This document shows positions 1-7,501 of a stretch of 23,991 bases of DNA, one piece after another; positions within the stretch are counted from its first letter, which is position 1; every line of letters starts with the position of its first letter. Origin of the DNA: Bacillota bacterium (lineage in GTDB: Bacteria; Bacillota; Clostridia; Lachnospirales; Lachnospiraceae); the NCBI GenBank assembly GCA_023411225.1, contig JAEYPA010000038.1:1-23991 (forward strand), given 5' to 3'. The notes below the pieces were generated by a model. That model did not search any database. It saw nothing but the letters and a program-made list of their open reading frames with translations, and had not been told where the DNA came from. The position numbers and the translations under genes are program-made.

Positions 1-368
1 ATAACATCGGTGCTTTACTTCGTGGTGTTCAGAGAACTGATATCGAAAGAGGACAGGTTCTTTGTAAACCAGGCAGCATCAAATGCCACAAGAAATTTAC
101 TGCTCAGGTATACGTATTAACTAAAGACGAAGGTGGACGTCATACTCCATTCTTCAACAACTACAGACCACAGTTCTATTTCAGAACAACTGACGTTACT
201 GGTGTTATCAACTTACCAGAAGGTACTGAAATGTGCATGCCTGGCGATAACGTAGAAATGACTATCGAGTTAATTCACCCAATCGCTATGGAGCAAGGTT
301 TATCTTTCGCTATCCGTGAAGGTGGACGTACAGTAGGTTCAGGCCGTGTTGCTTCTGTAATCGAATAA
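1..368 (+). CDS. tuf: Elongation factor Tu, C-terminal part (5' end outside window)
   Basis: The reading frame is open from base 3 to the TAA at 366-368 and gives 121 residues of EF-Tu. They cover the end of domain 2 and all of domain 3, with the typical runs CKPGSIKCHKKF, RPQFYFRTTDVTG and the C-terminal GRTVGSGRVASVIE. EF-Tu delivers aminoacyl-tRNA to the ribosome in the cytoplasm, and domain 3 contacts the tRNA T arm and EF-Ts. In related bacteria tuf closes the rpsL-rpsG-fusA-tuf operon, which fits the terminator just behind it. The last 15 codons and the terminator are repeated, with changes, at 16468-16590. The identification is certain; the gene is cut only by the window edge. Confidence 0.98.
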   Translation, partial: NIGALLRGVQRTDIERGQVLCKPGSIKCHKKFTAQVYVLTKDEGGRHTPFFNNYRPQFYFRTTDVTGVINLPEGTEMCMPGDNVEMTIELIHPIAMEQGLSFAIREGGRTVGSGRVASVIE

Positions 369-437
369 TCAATAGAATAGAACCAATAAGGTGAAATTTT
401 ATACCGCAATCCTTGAGTAATCAAGGGTTGCGGTTTT
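315..437 (+). repeat. Left copy of the 123-bp tuf-3'-end direct repeat
   Basis: Positions 315-437 match 16468-16590 without gaps. I count 7 differences in 123 bases, about 94% identity. The repeat covers the last codons of tuf, the stop, the spacer and the terminator hairpin. This copy belongs to the longer tuf reading frame; the right copy has no tuf sequence upstream of it. Confidence 0.93.
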
Positions 438-439
438 TT
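404..439 (+). terminator. Intrinsic terminator of tuf
   Basis: Stem 404-416 (CCGCAATCCTTGA) pairs with 421-433 (TCAAGGGTTGCGG) around a GTAA loop, with one mismatch, and is followed by six T (434-439). This is a strong classical Rho-independent terminator 35 bases after the tuf stop. Confidence 0.95.
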
Positions 440-818
440 GCTTCGTGGTTCTAACTGTCTCCATTGATTCCGCATTTGTACTTAAACCACTTCGAGAGCC
501 AAGCAATGGTTTTACTTCACGTAAATTCTAATCTTTTATCAATTTCACGAAGTAAAGATGAACCTAAAAGCGTCTTTTCTCAGTAAATCAAACCGTACAC
601 CCTAAAGTTCAAGTAGATCATGTAATTCTTTTGAGGCTCATTTTCGATCATCCCAAGCATGACAAGGAAACCATCTCGTAAATCAGGTAACTCAACTGCA
701 TTTATGACAGAAGTATCAGAGTTAATATTACACTTTGGAATGGAACTGTCGAGATAACAAACGGTATTTTATCAATGGCAAGAACTGTAGCTGCACTCGG
801 GAATAGAATTCTAATGAT
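440..818. other. Gene-poor spacer after tuf
   Basis: I see no complete gene here. It starts with the 14-mer GCTTCGTGGTTCTA (440-453), which recurs in the terminator at 18065-18078. A loose hairpin is possible between 511-518 and 549-556 (TTTACTTC/GAAGTAAA). From about 690 on, short plus-strand stretches in shifting frames look like the decayed upstream part of the membrane-protein pseudogene that follows. Confidence 0.5.
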
Positions 819-1118
819 ATGATTTCTGTCATCGTGTATTGCCAGCTTGTCCTTATTGTGATTGGAATTATTTCTGCAGGCATCGTTGCTGGAATCTGAT
901 TTATTGTTACAAAAGTAAATTATCTGCATCATGAATATTGCTGGGTTAAAATCAGTATAGTCGTGACAGTTATCATTATGGCATTTCTAGTGTTCTTCAA
1001 GGACTGGGTTAGGCAGGTTATTTCCCTTAATCTTATGGTTTTCTTGTTATTGGTACAAGCCGGATATGAAATTGTCAGATGGTATGTAAAGGGATGCAGA
1101 GAAGCTAGAGAATATTAA
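819..1118 (+). pseudogene. Decayed membrane-protein gene with in-frame TGA
   Basis: From ATG 819 to TAA 1116-1118 there is one frame of 99 codons interrupted only by TGA at 897-899. The translation looks like a real membrane protein: hydrophobic stretches near codons 4-26 and 43-57, a charged link (KDWVRQ), a third hydrophobic stretch, and a basic tail ending CREAREY. Upstream, 690-818 carries protein-like pieces in other frames, so the original gene was probably longer and has frameshifts. I do not recognise the family. A TGG-to-TGA change in the I-TGA-F context would explain the stop. No good ribosome site precedes 819. It may be debris at the left edge of the island. Confidence 0.5.
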
Positions 1119-1306
1119 TAAAAAATATAGATTCATCAGATATATTCTATAGCAGCAATATAGGAATTCTAACTAATCATCCGATGGAAATCACGACCTA
1201 CAAAAAGGAGAGTGCGTATTCTGATTGTATAGGAAAACGCTTTAGAATACAGATACTTATCTAAATATTATGAGCTCAATTAGAAGAACTTAATACGAAG
1301 ACTCTT

Positions 1307-1337
1307 TTGCAACTATGACACATGTGCATGTTATAAT
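1307..1337 (+). promoter_or_regulatory. Promoter of the regulator/kinase operon, with palindrome in spacer
   Basis: An extended -10, TGTTATAAT (core TATAAT 1332-1337), lies 30 bases before the first start codon. A weak -35, TTGCAA (1307-1312), sits 19 bases upstream. The spacer holds the perfect palindrome CACATGTG (1319-1326) within TGACACATGTG. A similar TGACACGTGTT lies in the promoter at 4218-4245, so it may be an operator, perhaps for the response regulator encoded just downstream. Confidence 0.65.
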
Positions 1338-1366
1338 GGACTTAATATGAATAAAGGAGGCCCAAA

Positions 1367-2017
1367 ATGTTACACATACTAATTGTAGAAGACGAACTTG
1401 CAATTTCAGATTTAATATATTTTGAGTTAAGTTCTGAAGGGTATAGATGCACCTGTGCTTCTGATGGAGAGGAAGGGGCAGATTATATTGAGGAGGAGCA
1501 TTTTGATTTAGTTCTTTTGGATATTATGCTTCCTAAGGTAAATGGATATGAATTGCTGGAGTATATTAAACCTACAGGTACTCCGGTGATTTTTCTGACT
1601 GCTAAAGGAAGTATTGAAGATAGAATAAAGGGATTAAAATTGGGAGCTGATGATTATCTGACCAAACCGTTTCAGATAGGAGAACTGATAGCAAGAGTGG
1701 AAGCTGTATTAAGAAGGGCAGGAAAAAATGAAAGGCAGCTTAAGTTTGCAGATGTGACAGTGAATATGGCTTCGAGGAAAGTGTTAAAGAATGGAAAACC
1801 AGTTATACTTACTGTGAAAGAATATGAGTTGCTTATGGAACTTATTTTGAATAAAAATATAGCACTATATCGTGACCAGCTATATGAAAAAGTATGGAAA
1901 GAACCTTTTACTGGAGAAACGCGTACATTGGATTCACATATCCAACGTTTGCGTAAAAAACTGTTATGGGATGAAAGAATTAAGACAGTATTTAGGATAG
2001 GATATAGATTGGAGTAA
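1367..2017 (+). CDS. OmpR/PhoB-family response regulator
   Basis: A 216-residue cytoplasmic transcription regulator. The receiver domain (about 1-115) has the acidic pair E8-D9, phospho-acceptor D52 in LVLLDIMLP, T78 in IFLTAK and K100 in YLTKPF. The winged-helix domain (about 125-216) has the PhoB-type ending HIQRLRKKL...FRIGYRLE. The start is fixed by AAAGGAGG at 1353-1360, six bases before ATG. Five bases separate it from the sensor kinase gene, so the two are co-transcribed and most likely cognate partners. OmpR-type regulators beside sugar importers are less usual in clostridia than AraC-type YesN regulators. The target is probably the importer downstream; that is inference from position and the shared promoter palindrome. 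Confidence 0.95.
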   Translation: MLHILIVEDELAISDLIYFELSSEGYRCTCASDGEEGADYIEEEHFDLVLLDIMLPKVNGYELLEYIKPTGTPVIFLTAKGSIEDRIKGLKLGADDYLTKPFQIGELIARVEAVLRRAGKNERQLKFADVTVNMASRKVLKNGKPVILTVKEYELLMELILNKNIALYRDQLYEKVWKEPFTGETRTLDSHIQRLRKKLLWDERIKTVFRIGYRLE

Positions 2018-2021
2018 TGAT

Positions 2022-3422
2022 ATGAGGCTTTTAGCTAAAATATTTCTTTGCAGTACTATTATTTTCAGCCTTGCTTTTTTGATTTCAGGATATTTTTTAA
2101 TTGAGTACTCGTTTGAAAATAGTCTCATACAGGAACGTGATTTTGCACTAAAACAGTATCAGTATGATAGATTTACTGTTCAAGCAGGAATGATCGCAGA
2201 TAATAATCAGAAAATGAACGAAAGTACAAATGGCGATAATATGCTTTTTAAAGAAATAGCAGGAGATATAGATAAACCAGTGGCTTTTTTTGCAGATGAT
2301 TTTCAGAGCCTTTATTCTGAAATAACAGAAGTAAAGAATTCATTTCTTAAGAGTTTATCCAGCGATGACTACTTCTATCAAATGGCTCATAAGGAACAGG
2401 GATGTTTTATTCAGATTGGTAGTCAGATTTCGCAGGGAAATGATAAAATTTATTTTGTAACTCAGGTAGATATTTCAAATCTGCTTCAGCAGCAGGATAC
2501 TTTAATTTCTTATTTTCAGAAAATATATTGTATTGCATTGAGTGTAGGGATGCTTCTGATTCTTATTTTTTCAACATTCCTGATTAGACCATTGAAGAAG
2601 ATGGCCAGGGTTGCAAATCGAATTGCAAATGGCGAATATGAGGAACGAATCTCTACTGCGGGAAGGGATGAGATCAGTGAACTGGCTGATAGTTTTAACC
2701 AGATGGCTGCAGCTGTAGAAGAGAAGGTAAAAGAACTTTCAGATACAGCCAAGCAAAAAGAAGATTTTGTTGCAAATTTTGCTCATGAGTTGAAAACACC
2801 TTTAACAGCTATGATTGGTTATGCAGATATGCTATATCAGAAGGAACTTTCGAGAACAGAGGTGAGAAAAGCCGCAGAACATATATGGAATGAAGGAATG
2901 AGATTGGAGTCATTGTCCTTTAAGCTAATGGATATGACAGTACTAAACAGTCAAGCCTTTTTGTTACAAGAAATGAGAACAGATGAATTATTAAACGATA
3001 TTGTGGAAGGTTTGGAACCTATATTTCAAGAGAAGGGATTATTAATTCATCCCAAAATAGAAAATACATATATTAAGGTGGATTATGATTTGTTTAAAAC
3101 ATTGATTTTGAACATTATTGATAATTCTGTTAAAGCTGGCAGTAAAAGAATCGAATTGTCAGGAAATCGGAAAGGTACTTCTTATGTAATTTCCATTCAG
3201 GATGATGGTCATGGTATTCCGAAAGAGGAGTTGTCAAGAATAACAGAGGCATTTTATATGGTGGATAAATCGCGATCCAGAAAGCAACACGGAGCAGGAC
3301 TTGGGCTGTCTCTGGTCATGAAAATAGCCCAGATTCATGAAGGCAGAGTTGAGTTTGAGAGTGAAGAAGGCTGTGGAACGTTGGTAAGTTTTATTCTGCC
3401 ATGTGAGGAGGTGCCAGTTTAA
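2022..3422 (+). CDS. Membrane sensor histidine kinase (HAMP, HisKA, HATPase)
   Basis: A 466-residue sensor kinase. Segment TM1 is at about 8-28, then an extracytoplasmic sensor region of about 140 residues, TM2 at about 169-188 and a HAMP linker beginning RPLKKMARVANRI. The H-box AHELKTPLTAM carries the phospho-accepting His255. The ATP-binding domain has the N-box NIIDNSVKA, G1 DDGHGIP and G2 GAGLGLSLV. It should autophosphorylate and pass phosphate to D52 of the upstream regulator. The start follows GGAG (2011-2014) by seven bases. The sensor region has no motif I recognise, so the signal is unknown; context suggests a sugar or the binding protein. Its 3' end contains the GAGGAGG used by the next gene. 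Confidence 0.95.
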   Translation: MRLLAKIFLCSTIIFSLAFLISGYFLIEYSFENSLIQERDFALKQYQYDRFTVQAGMIADNNQKMNESTNGDNMLFKEIAGDIDKPVAFFADDFQSLYSEITEVKNSFLKSLSSDDYFYQMAHKEQGCFIQIGSQISQGNDKIYFVTQVDISNLLQQQDTLISYFQKIYCIALSVGMLLILIFSTFLIRPLKKMARVANRIANGEYEERISTAGRDEISELADSFNQMAAAVEEKVKELSDTAKQKEDFVANFAHELKTPLTAMIGYADMLYQKELSRTEVRKAAEHIWNEGMRLESLSFKLMDMTVLNSQAFLLQEMRTDELLNDIVEGLEPIFQEKGLLIHPKIENTYIKVDYDLFKTLILNIIDNSVKAGSKRIELSGNRKGTSYVISIQDDGHGIPKEELSRITEAFYMVDKSRSRKQHGAGLGLSLVMKIAQIHEGRVEFESEEGCGTLVSFILPCEEVPV

Positions 3423-4202
3423 ATGAGAAGATTCATGACAGTAAGTGGCATCTTTCTTGGATTTGTGATTGCAATTAGCGGTTTGTTTTTGTTACAGAAT
3501 ATGATTCAGACAAAAGGTAATTTCCTTTTGTCTCAGACAGGAAGTGTAATAGCGATACCCCTGAAGGATGAAGATGGAGAGACCGATGTAGTTGCCCAGA
3601 AAACTCTTTCTGAGACAGAACTTCTTCAAGTATTACAAAGTATGGAGAGTAATCAGGAGGAGCAACCCCATGAACCGATGCAAGGACAGATTACAATGGA
3701 AGAGGCAATAGAAGATGCAAAAATATGGTTAGATAATTTTTGCACACAGTATTTAGGTGAAGAATCTCCTGTATTTATAAAAGTCAGTCCTAAGCTTTGC
3801 ATTAGACAAAAGGAAAAGATTATTGACAGTAGTTCGACTATGATTAACAGTTATTGGACGGTAGCTTTGGAAACAGATGAAATTAATGCGGAAATTGTAA
3901 TAAATGCTGTTACTACACAAGTGTTGAGTGTGTCATTGTCTTCCTCTAATGCGACAAAGGATTTTTCAAAATTGAATGTAGAGCAGTTATTGAACGACTA
4001 TATATCATTCTCTCATTTGAATAAAATTGGAGCAATAAAAATGACTGGAGGATATATGTACAAAAAAGTGACAGATGGGGGAATATATGCTGTAATAAAA
4101 ACGGGAAGTATTATCGCTATGAATAAAGAAGGCAGTCAAAATGGATATGAGTATGAAAACGACCTAGTGCTATATCTGAGTACAGAACTTCCTGGGAAAT
4201 AG
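3423..4202 (+). CDS. Membrane-anchored extracytoplasmic protein linked to the kinase
   Basis: A 259-residue protein starting immediately after the kinase stop, with its ribosome site GAGGAGG (3405-3411) inside the kinase gene, so the two are translationally coupled. Residues 8-28 form one membrane anchor; the rest is predicted to lie outside. There is no lipobox. A stretch at about 91-175 (MEEAIEDAKIWLDNF, then YWTVALETDE and INAVTTQVLSVS) resembles a PepSY-like fold, an impression from sequence only. Its place suggests an accessory sensor or modulator of the kinase, as with other membrane proteins encoded third in such operons. The function is not established. Confidence 0.85.
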   Translation: MRRFMTVSGIFLGFVIAISGLFLLQNMIQTKGNFLLSQTGSVIAIPLKDEDGETDVVAQKTLSETELLQVLQSMESNQEEQPHEPMQGQITMEEAIEDAKIWLDNFCTQYLGEESPVFIKVSPKLCIRQKEKIIDSSSTMINSYWTVALETDEINAEIVINAVTTQVLSVSLSSSNATKDFSKLNVEQLLNDYISFSHLNKIGAIKMTGGYMYKKVTDGGIYAVIKTGSIIAMNKEGSQNGYEYENDLVLYLSTELPGK

Positions 4203-4217
4203 TTTGAATTTACAACT

Positions 4218-4245
4218 TTGACACGTGTTGCGTGCATCTTATAGA
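4218..4245 (+). promoter_or_regulatory. Promoter of the sugar-binding lipoprotein gene
   Basis: TTGACA (4218-4223), a 16-base spacer and TATAGA (4240-4245) lie just after the stop of the upstream gene. Transcription would start near 4252, at the foot of the hairpin that covers the ribosome site. The palindrome ACACGTGT (4221-4228) overlaps the -35 and resembles the one in the promoter at 1307-1337. Confidence 0.65.
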
Positions 4246-4246
4246 C

Positions 4247-4294
4247 ATCTCCTTGTTATGATGGAAAAATGAATCATAACAAGGAGGTTTTTTT
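4247..4294 (+). promoter_or_regulatory. Hairpin enclosing the Shine-Dalgarno sequence of the lipoprotein gene
   Basis: CTCCTTGTTATGAT (4249-4262) pairs perfectly over 14 bases with ATCATAACAAGGAG (4273-4286); T4248-G4287 and A4247-T4288 can add two more pairs. The loop is ten bases. The 3' arm contains AAGGAGG (4281-4287), the ribosome site for ATG 4295, and is followed by seven T up to the start codon. The structure could mask translation, act as a terminator or attenuator, or protect a highly expressed mRNA at its 5' end. Confidence 0.85.
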
Positions 4295-5659
4295 ATGAAT
4301 AAAAAGGTAGTTGCGCTCTTTCTTGTAATTACCACAGTATTAAGTGGGTGCGGACAGAGCAACAGAGAAAATGTGGATAGCCAGAACCAAGTGCAGGAAG
4401 ATTCTAATAGTGAACCAAAAACAAATGGACAGGAAAGTTCTGAAACAGAAGAGTATGAGCAGCCTGAAATGAAGGGAGAAATTACAATTTCAGCAATGAT
4501 TGAGCAGGAATTTCTAAAGACAGCTGCAGAGGAATTTGAAAAAAAGTATCCAGATATAACAATTACAATTAACACATATCAGGGAACGTCTGGAGAAAAT
4601 GCTGCTGATGATTACAGGACATTATTGAATACAAAAATCATGTCAGGAAAAGCGGAAGATATTATTTTTTCTACACAATTGCCTGTTAAAAAATATATGG
4701 GTATGGGTGTATTTGAGGATTTAAGTGGTTATGTATCGAAAACATCAGAGATGAATGATAAAAATTATTTTATGAATGTAATAGAATCTGCAACAGATGA
4801 AAAAGGGAAGTTATTTCTTCTGCCATATATGAGTTCTTTTCAGGTTATCAGCTTTGATAAAGACGTTACGGAAGATAGTAAATTGGATAATGTAGATAAA
4901 GAAAAGATAACTTTTGAAGAAGCGGTTTCACTTGCAAAAAAAATGACAGATCAATCTGAATTAAAAAATGTGTATCTGATGCAGGGAAAGAGCATCAATT
5001 ATATGGAGAGCATAGCCAAGGAACATCAGCACACACTGATTGATATGGATGAAAAGACAGTAAATATTGATGCGGAACAGTATTCAGAATGGTTGAAAGA
5101 GGTGCAGTCAATGGAGAAAGTAGGATATTTTGATTCAAAAAAAACCATTGACTACTATAGTAACGAATACCATTTCGCAATGGTACCTGATTATGATGTA
5201 CAGGCAGCATTTTATAATGTGGAGGGTAGCCTTGCCATGGGAGCACCAATGGCCGATGAAAAGGGGAATGTAAACACAAGTTCAGCATACTGTTTTGGAT
5301 TAAACAGTGCATCAAAAAATAAAGAAATTGCATGGGAATTCATGAAATACCTATTATCGGAAGAAGTTCAATGTCTGCCATCCATCCATGGACTGGCGGT
5401 AAATAGAGCAGGTTTTGAATCCTCTGTGAACAGATATATGAAATTTTATGAGGATGGAACCGGAAGCAATGTTGATTCTGGGGAATATAAGAAATTACTG
5501 ATGCAATGGGTAGAACAGATAAATTCATGTGATGTTCTAGATCCTGTTATTATAGACTATTTAAATGCAGAAAACAGTAAGTATTTTGAGGGTATGCAGT
5601 CAGCAGAAAAGACGGCACAAATCTTACAGAACAAAATCACACAATATCTGAACGAATAG
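4295..5659 (+). CDS. Extracellular sugar-binding lipoprotein (SBP family 1)
   Basis: A 454-residue ABC-importer binding protein. The signal peptide ends in the lipobox LSGC with Cys19 as lipid anchor, followed by an acidic, Ser/Gln-rich linker (about 20-60). The family 1 binding fold begins at about 62 with GEITISAMIEQEFL and AAEEFEKKYPDITI and continues to the C terminus. Typical features are MGMGVFEDLSGY, FLLPYMSSFQVISFD and WEFMKYLLSEEVQ. It should capture a sugar or oligosaccharide outside the membrane for the two permeases that follow. The ligand cannot be told from sequence. The start is fixed by AAGGAGG and the lipobox spacing. Expression is probably set by its own promoter and the SD-covering hairpin. 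Confidence 0.93.
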   Translation: MNKKVVALFLVITTVLSGCGQSNRENVDSQNQVQEDSNSEPKTNGQESSETEEYEQPEMKGEITISAMIEQEFLKTAAEEFEKKYPDITITINTYQGTSGENAADDYRTLLNTKIMSGKAEDIIFSTQLPVKKYMGMGVFEDLSGYVSKTSEMNDKNYFMNVIESATDEKGKLFLLPYMSSFQVISFDKDVTEDSKLDNVDKEKITFEEAVSLAKKMTDQSELKNVYLMQGKSINYMESIAKEHQHTLIDMDEKTVNIDAEQYSEWLKEVQSMEKVGYFDSKKTIDYYSNEYHFAMVPDYDVQAAFYNVEGSLAMGAPMADEKGNVNTSSAYCFGLNSASKNKEIAWEFMKYLLSEEVQCLPSIHGLAVNRAGFESSVNRYMKFYEDGTGSNVDSGEYKKLLMQWVEQINSCDVLDPVIIDYLNAENSKYFEGMQSAEKTAQILQNKITQYLNE

Positions 5660-5724
5660 GGAAAAAGGAAGAACTGGAGAAAATAGTTTAAAGAAAAAGA
5701 AGATCGGAGAGGAAGTAGAGGCAA

Positions 5725-6606
5725 ATGATTAACGTAAGAAAACCAAAATATAAAAAGGAAGATCGAATAGTAGTATTTATGCTTGGAATAAGTATTATTG
5801 GTTTTATAATATTCTATCTCTTTCCTTTCTTTTTTTCTTTTACTTATGCATTGATAGATAATCCAATCCGAAGACAGTTTGTAGGAGTACAGAACTTTGT
5901 AGATTTATTTCATAACCCATATTTTATGAAAGGATTAAGGAATACATCTGTGTTTATAATTGTCAGTATTCCACTCAATATGTTATGCTCGTTGGGAATT
6001 GCTGTTTTTATTAAGGGACTTGGAAAATGGAATCGCTGGTTTAGCCTTGTGTTTTTAATACCATTAGTTATTCCGTCAGCAACGACAGCTTTTTTCTGGA
6101 AAAATATATTCAGCCAGTATGGAGTGCTAAATAAATTGTTAGCAGTATTCGGAATTCAAGGAATGGACTGGATACAAAGTGATTATGGATGGATTGTTAT
6201 GATTTTGATTTTTCTATGGAAGAATGTTGGCTATAACATGGCACTTTTCATAAGTGGTTTAGGAAATATACCGGAAGAATACTATGAATGTGCTGCTGTT
6301 GAGGGAGCGGGAAAGGCTTGGCAGTTTAAGAATATTACACTGACGTATTTGACACCTACTACATTCCTCGTACTGATTATGTCCTTTGTTAATTCATTTA
6401 AAGTATTTAAAGAAGTATATATTATGACAGGAGAATATCCACCAGACAGTTTATATCTGCTACAGCATTATATGAATAACATGTTCTTATCATTGAACTA
6501 CTCAAAGCTTGTCAGCGCAGTATATATTCTTACGGTAATCATTGTGGTTTTCGTAGCTGTCATTTTTAAAGCAGAAAATCGAATATCCAAAAATCTTCGA
6601 TTCTAG
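5725..6606 (+). CDS. Sugar ABC transporter permease, MalF/UgpA type
   Basis: A 293-residue inner-membrane permease with about six membrane helices. It has the N-terminal YLFPFFFSFTYAL and FVGVQNFVDLF motifs typical of sugar permeases of this class. The ATPase-docking EAA loop lies at about 184-203 (EEYYECAAVEGAGKAWQFK). It forms the channel with the next gene product and takes substrate from the lipoprotein upstream. ATG 5725 follows a GAGGAAG-type ribosome site. Sixty-five bases separate it from the binding-protein gene, with no terminator in between. Confidence 0.95.
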   Translation: MINVRKPKYKKEDRIVVFMLGISIIGFIIFYLFPFFFSFTYALIDNPIRRQFVGVQNFVDLFHNPYFMKGLRNTSVFIIVSIPLNMLCSLGIAVFIKGLGKWNRWFSLVFLIPLVIPSATTAFFWKNIFSQYGVLNKLLAVFGIQGMDWIQSDYGWIVMILIFLWKNVGYNMALFISGLGNIPEEYYECAAVEGAGKAWQFKNITLTYLTPTTFLVLIMSFVNSFKVFKEVYIMTGEYPPDSLYLLQHYMNNMFLSLNYSKLVSAVYILTVIIVVFVAVIFKAENRISKNLRF

Positions 6607-6625
6607 CTGGGTTGGAGGAAAAAGA

Positions 6626-7498
6626 ATGCAGAAAAAGAGGTTTCAACATAAAAAAAAATATGTAATCATTTGGATATTAGGGCTGTTTGCCTTACTGTAT
6701 ATATCTCCATTGATTATTACATTTACCAATTCTTTTATGTGCCAAAATGAGGTGAAATACAACTATTCTACAGTAGGGGATATAATGCATCCGGGGAAAA
6801 AATATATAGATGTTGAGTTGGTACCAGAGAAAATCAGTATATCACAATATTTGGAACTACTGCTTGAAAGTCCTGTCTATCTTAATATGTTTTGGAATTC
6901 AGTAAAGATTGTATTGCCTGTCGTAATAGGACAGTTGGTTATTTCTTCTATGGCTGCATATGCTTTTACCGTATTAAACTTCAAAGGAAAAGAAGTAGTC
7001 TATTTTGTTTACATTATTGTTATGCTTCTTCCATTGCAGGTGACCCTGATGCCCAATTATATAATGGCTGAATGGCTTGGAATAGAAAAAAGCTATCTTG
7101 CAATTATTTTATCGGGAGTATTTAATCCTTTTGGAACATTCCTGTTAAGGCAATCTATGAAAATGATACCAGATGCATATATAGAATCTGCAAAAATGGA
7201 CGGAGCAGGTCATTTTAACATATTTATTTCCGTTGTGCTTCCGATGATAAAATCAGGACTAGTGGCAACAGCAATGCTGACTATTATTGAATATTGGAAT
7301 CTGATCGACCAGGCAGTTATTTTTATCGGAGAAAATGAAAAACAACCATTATCCATGTTTTTAGCCAGCATCAATTCAGAACAGATTGGTGTTTCGTTTG
7401 TGGGTGCATGCTTTTATGCTTTTCCAATTTTAGTAATACTATTATTTGGTCAGGATTATCTAAAAGATGGAATAAAACTGTCAGGAATGAAAGGATGA
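6626..7498 (+). CDS. Carbohydrate ABC transporter permease, MalG/UgpE type
   Basis: A 290-residue inner-membrane permease. TM1 is at about 12-34, followed by an extracytoplasmic segment of about 50 residues (CQNEVKYNYS to VPEKISISQYLELL), then the permease core. The EAA loop lies at about 181-200 (IPDAYIESAKMDGAG). It pairs with the permease just upstream, 19 bases away. The start follows GGAGG with good spacing. It needs an MsmX/MalK-type ATPase, but the only such gene nearby (9567-10067) is broken, so a shared housekeeping ATPase may serve it, as is known for several Firmicute sugar importers. Confidence 0.95.
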   Translation: MQKKRFQHKKKYVIIWILGLFALLYISPLIITFTNSFMCQNEVKYNYSTVGDIMHPGKKYIDVELVPEKISISQYLELLLESPVYLNMFWNSVKIVLPVVIGQLVISSMAAYAFTVLNFKGKEVVYFVYIIVMLLPLQVTLMPNYIMAEWLGIEKSYLAIILSGVFNPFGTFLLRQSMKMIPDAYIESAKMDGAGHFNIFISVVLPMIKSGLVATAMLTIIEYWNLIDQAVIFIGENEKQPLSMFLASINSEQIGVSFVGACFYAFPILVILLFGQDYLKDGIKLSGMKG

Positions 7499-7501
7499 GT
7501 T

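Noticed and set aside
275..475. Minus-strand open frame over the tuf 3' end, and its near-copy at 16425-16607
   Set aside because: Their translations resemble each other only because the underlying tuf 3' end and terminator are duplicated. Both cross a hairpin and have no ribosome site.
4210..4575. Minus-strand open frame of 121 codons opposite the start of the sugar-binding lipoprotein
   Set aside because: It is antisense to a well-supported lipoprotein gene with signal peptide and ribosome site, and runs through the regulatory hairpin.
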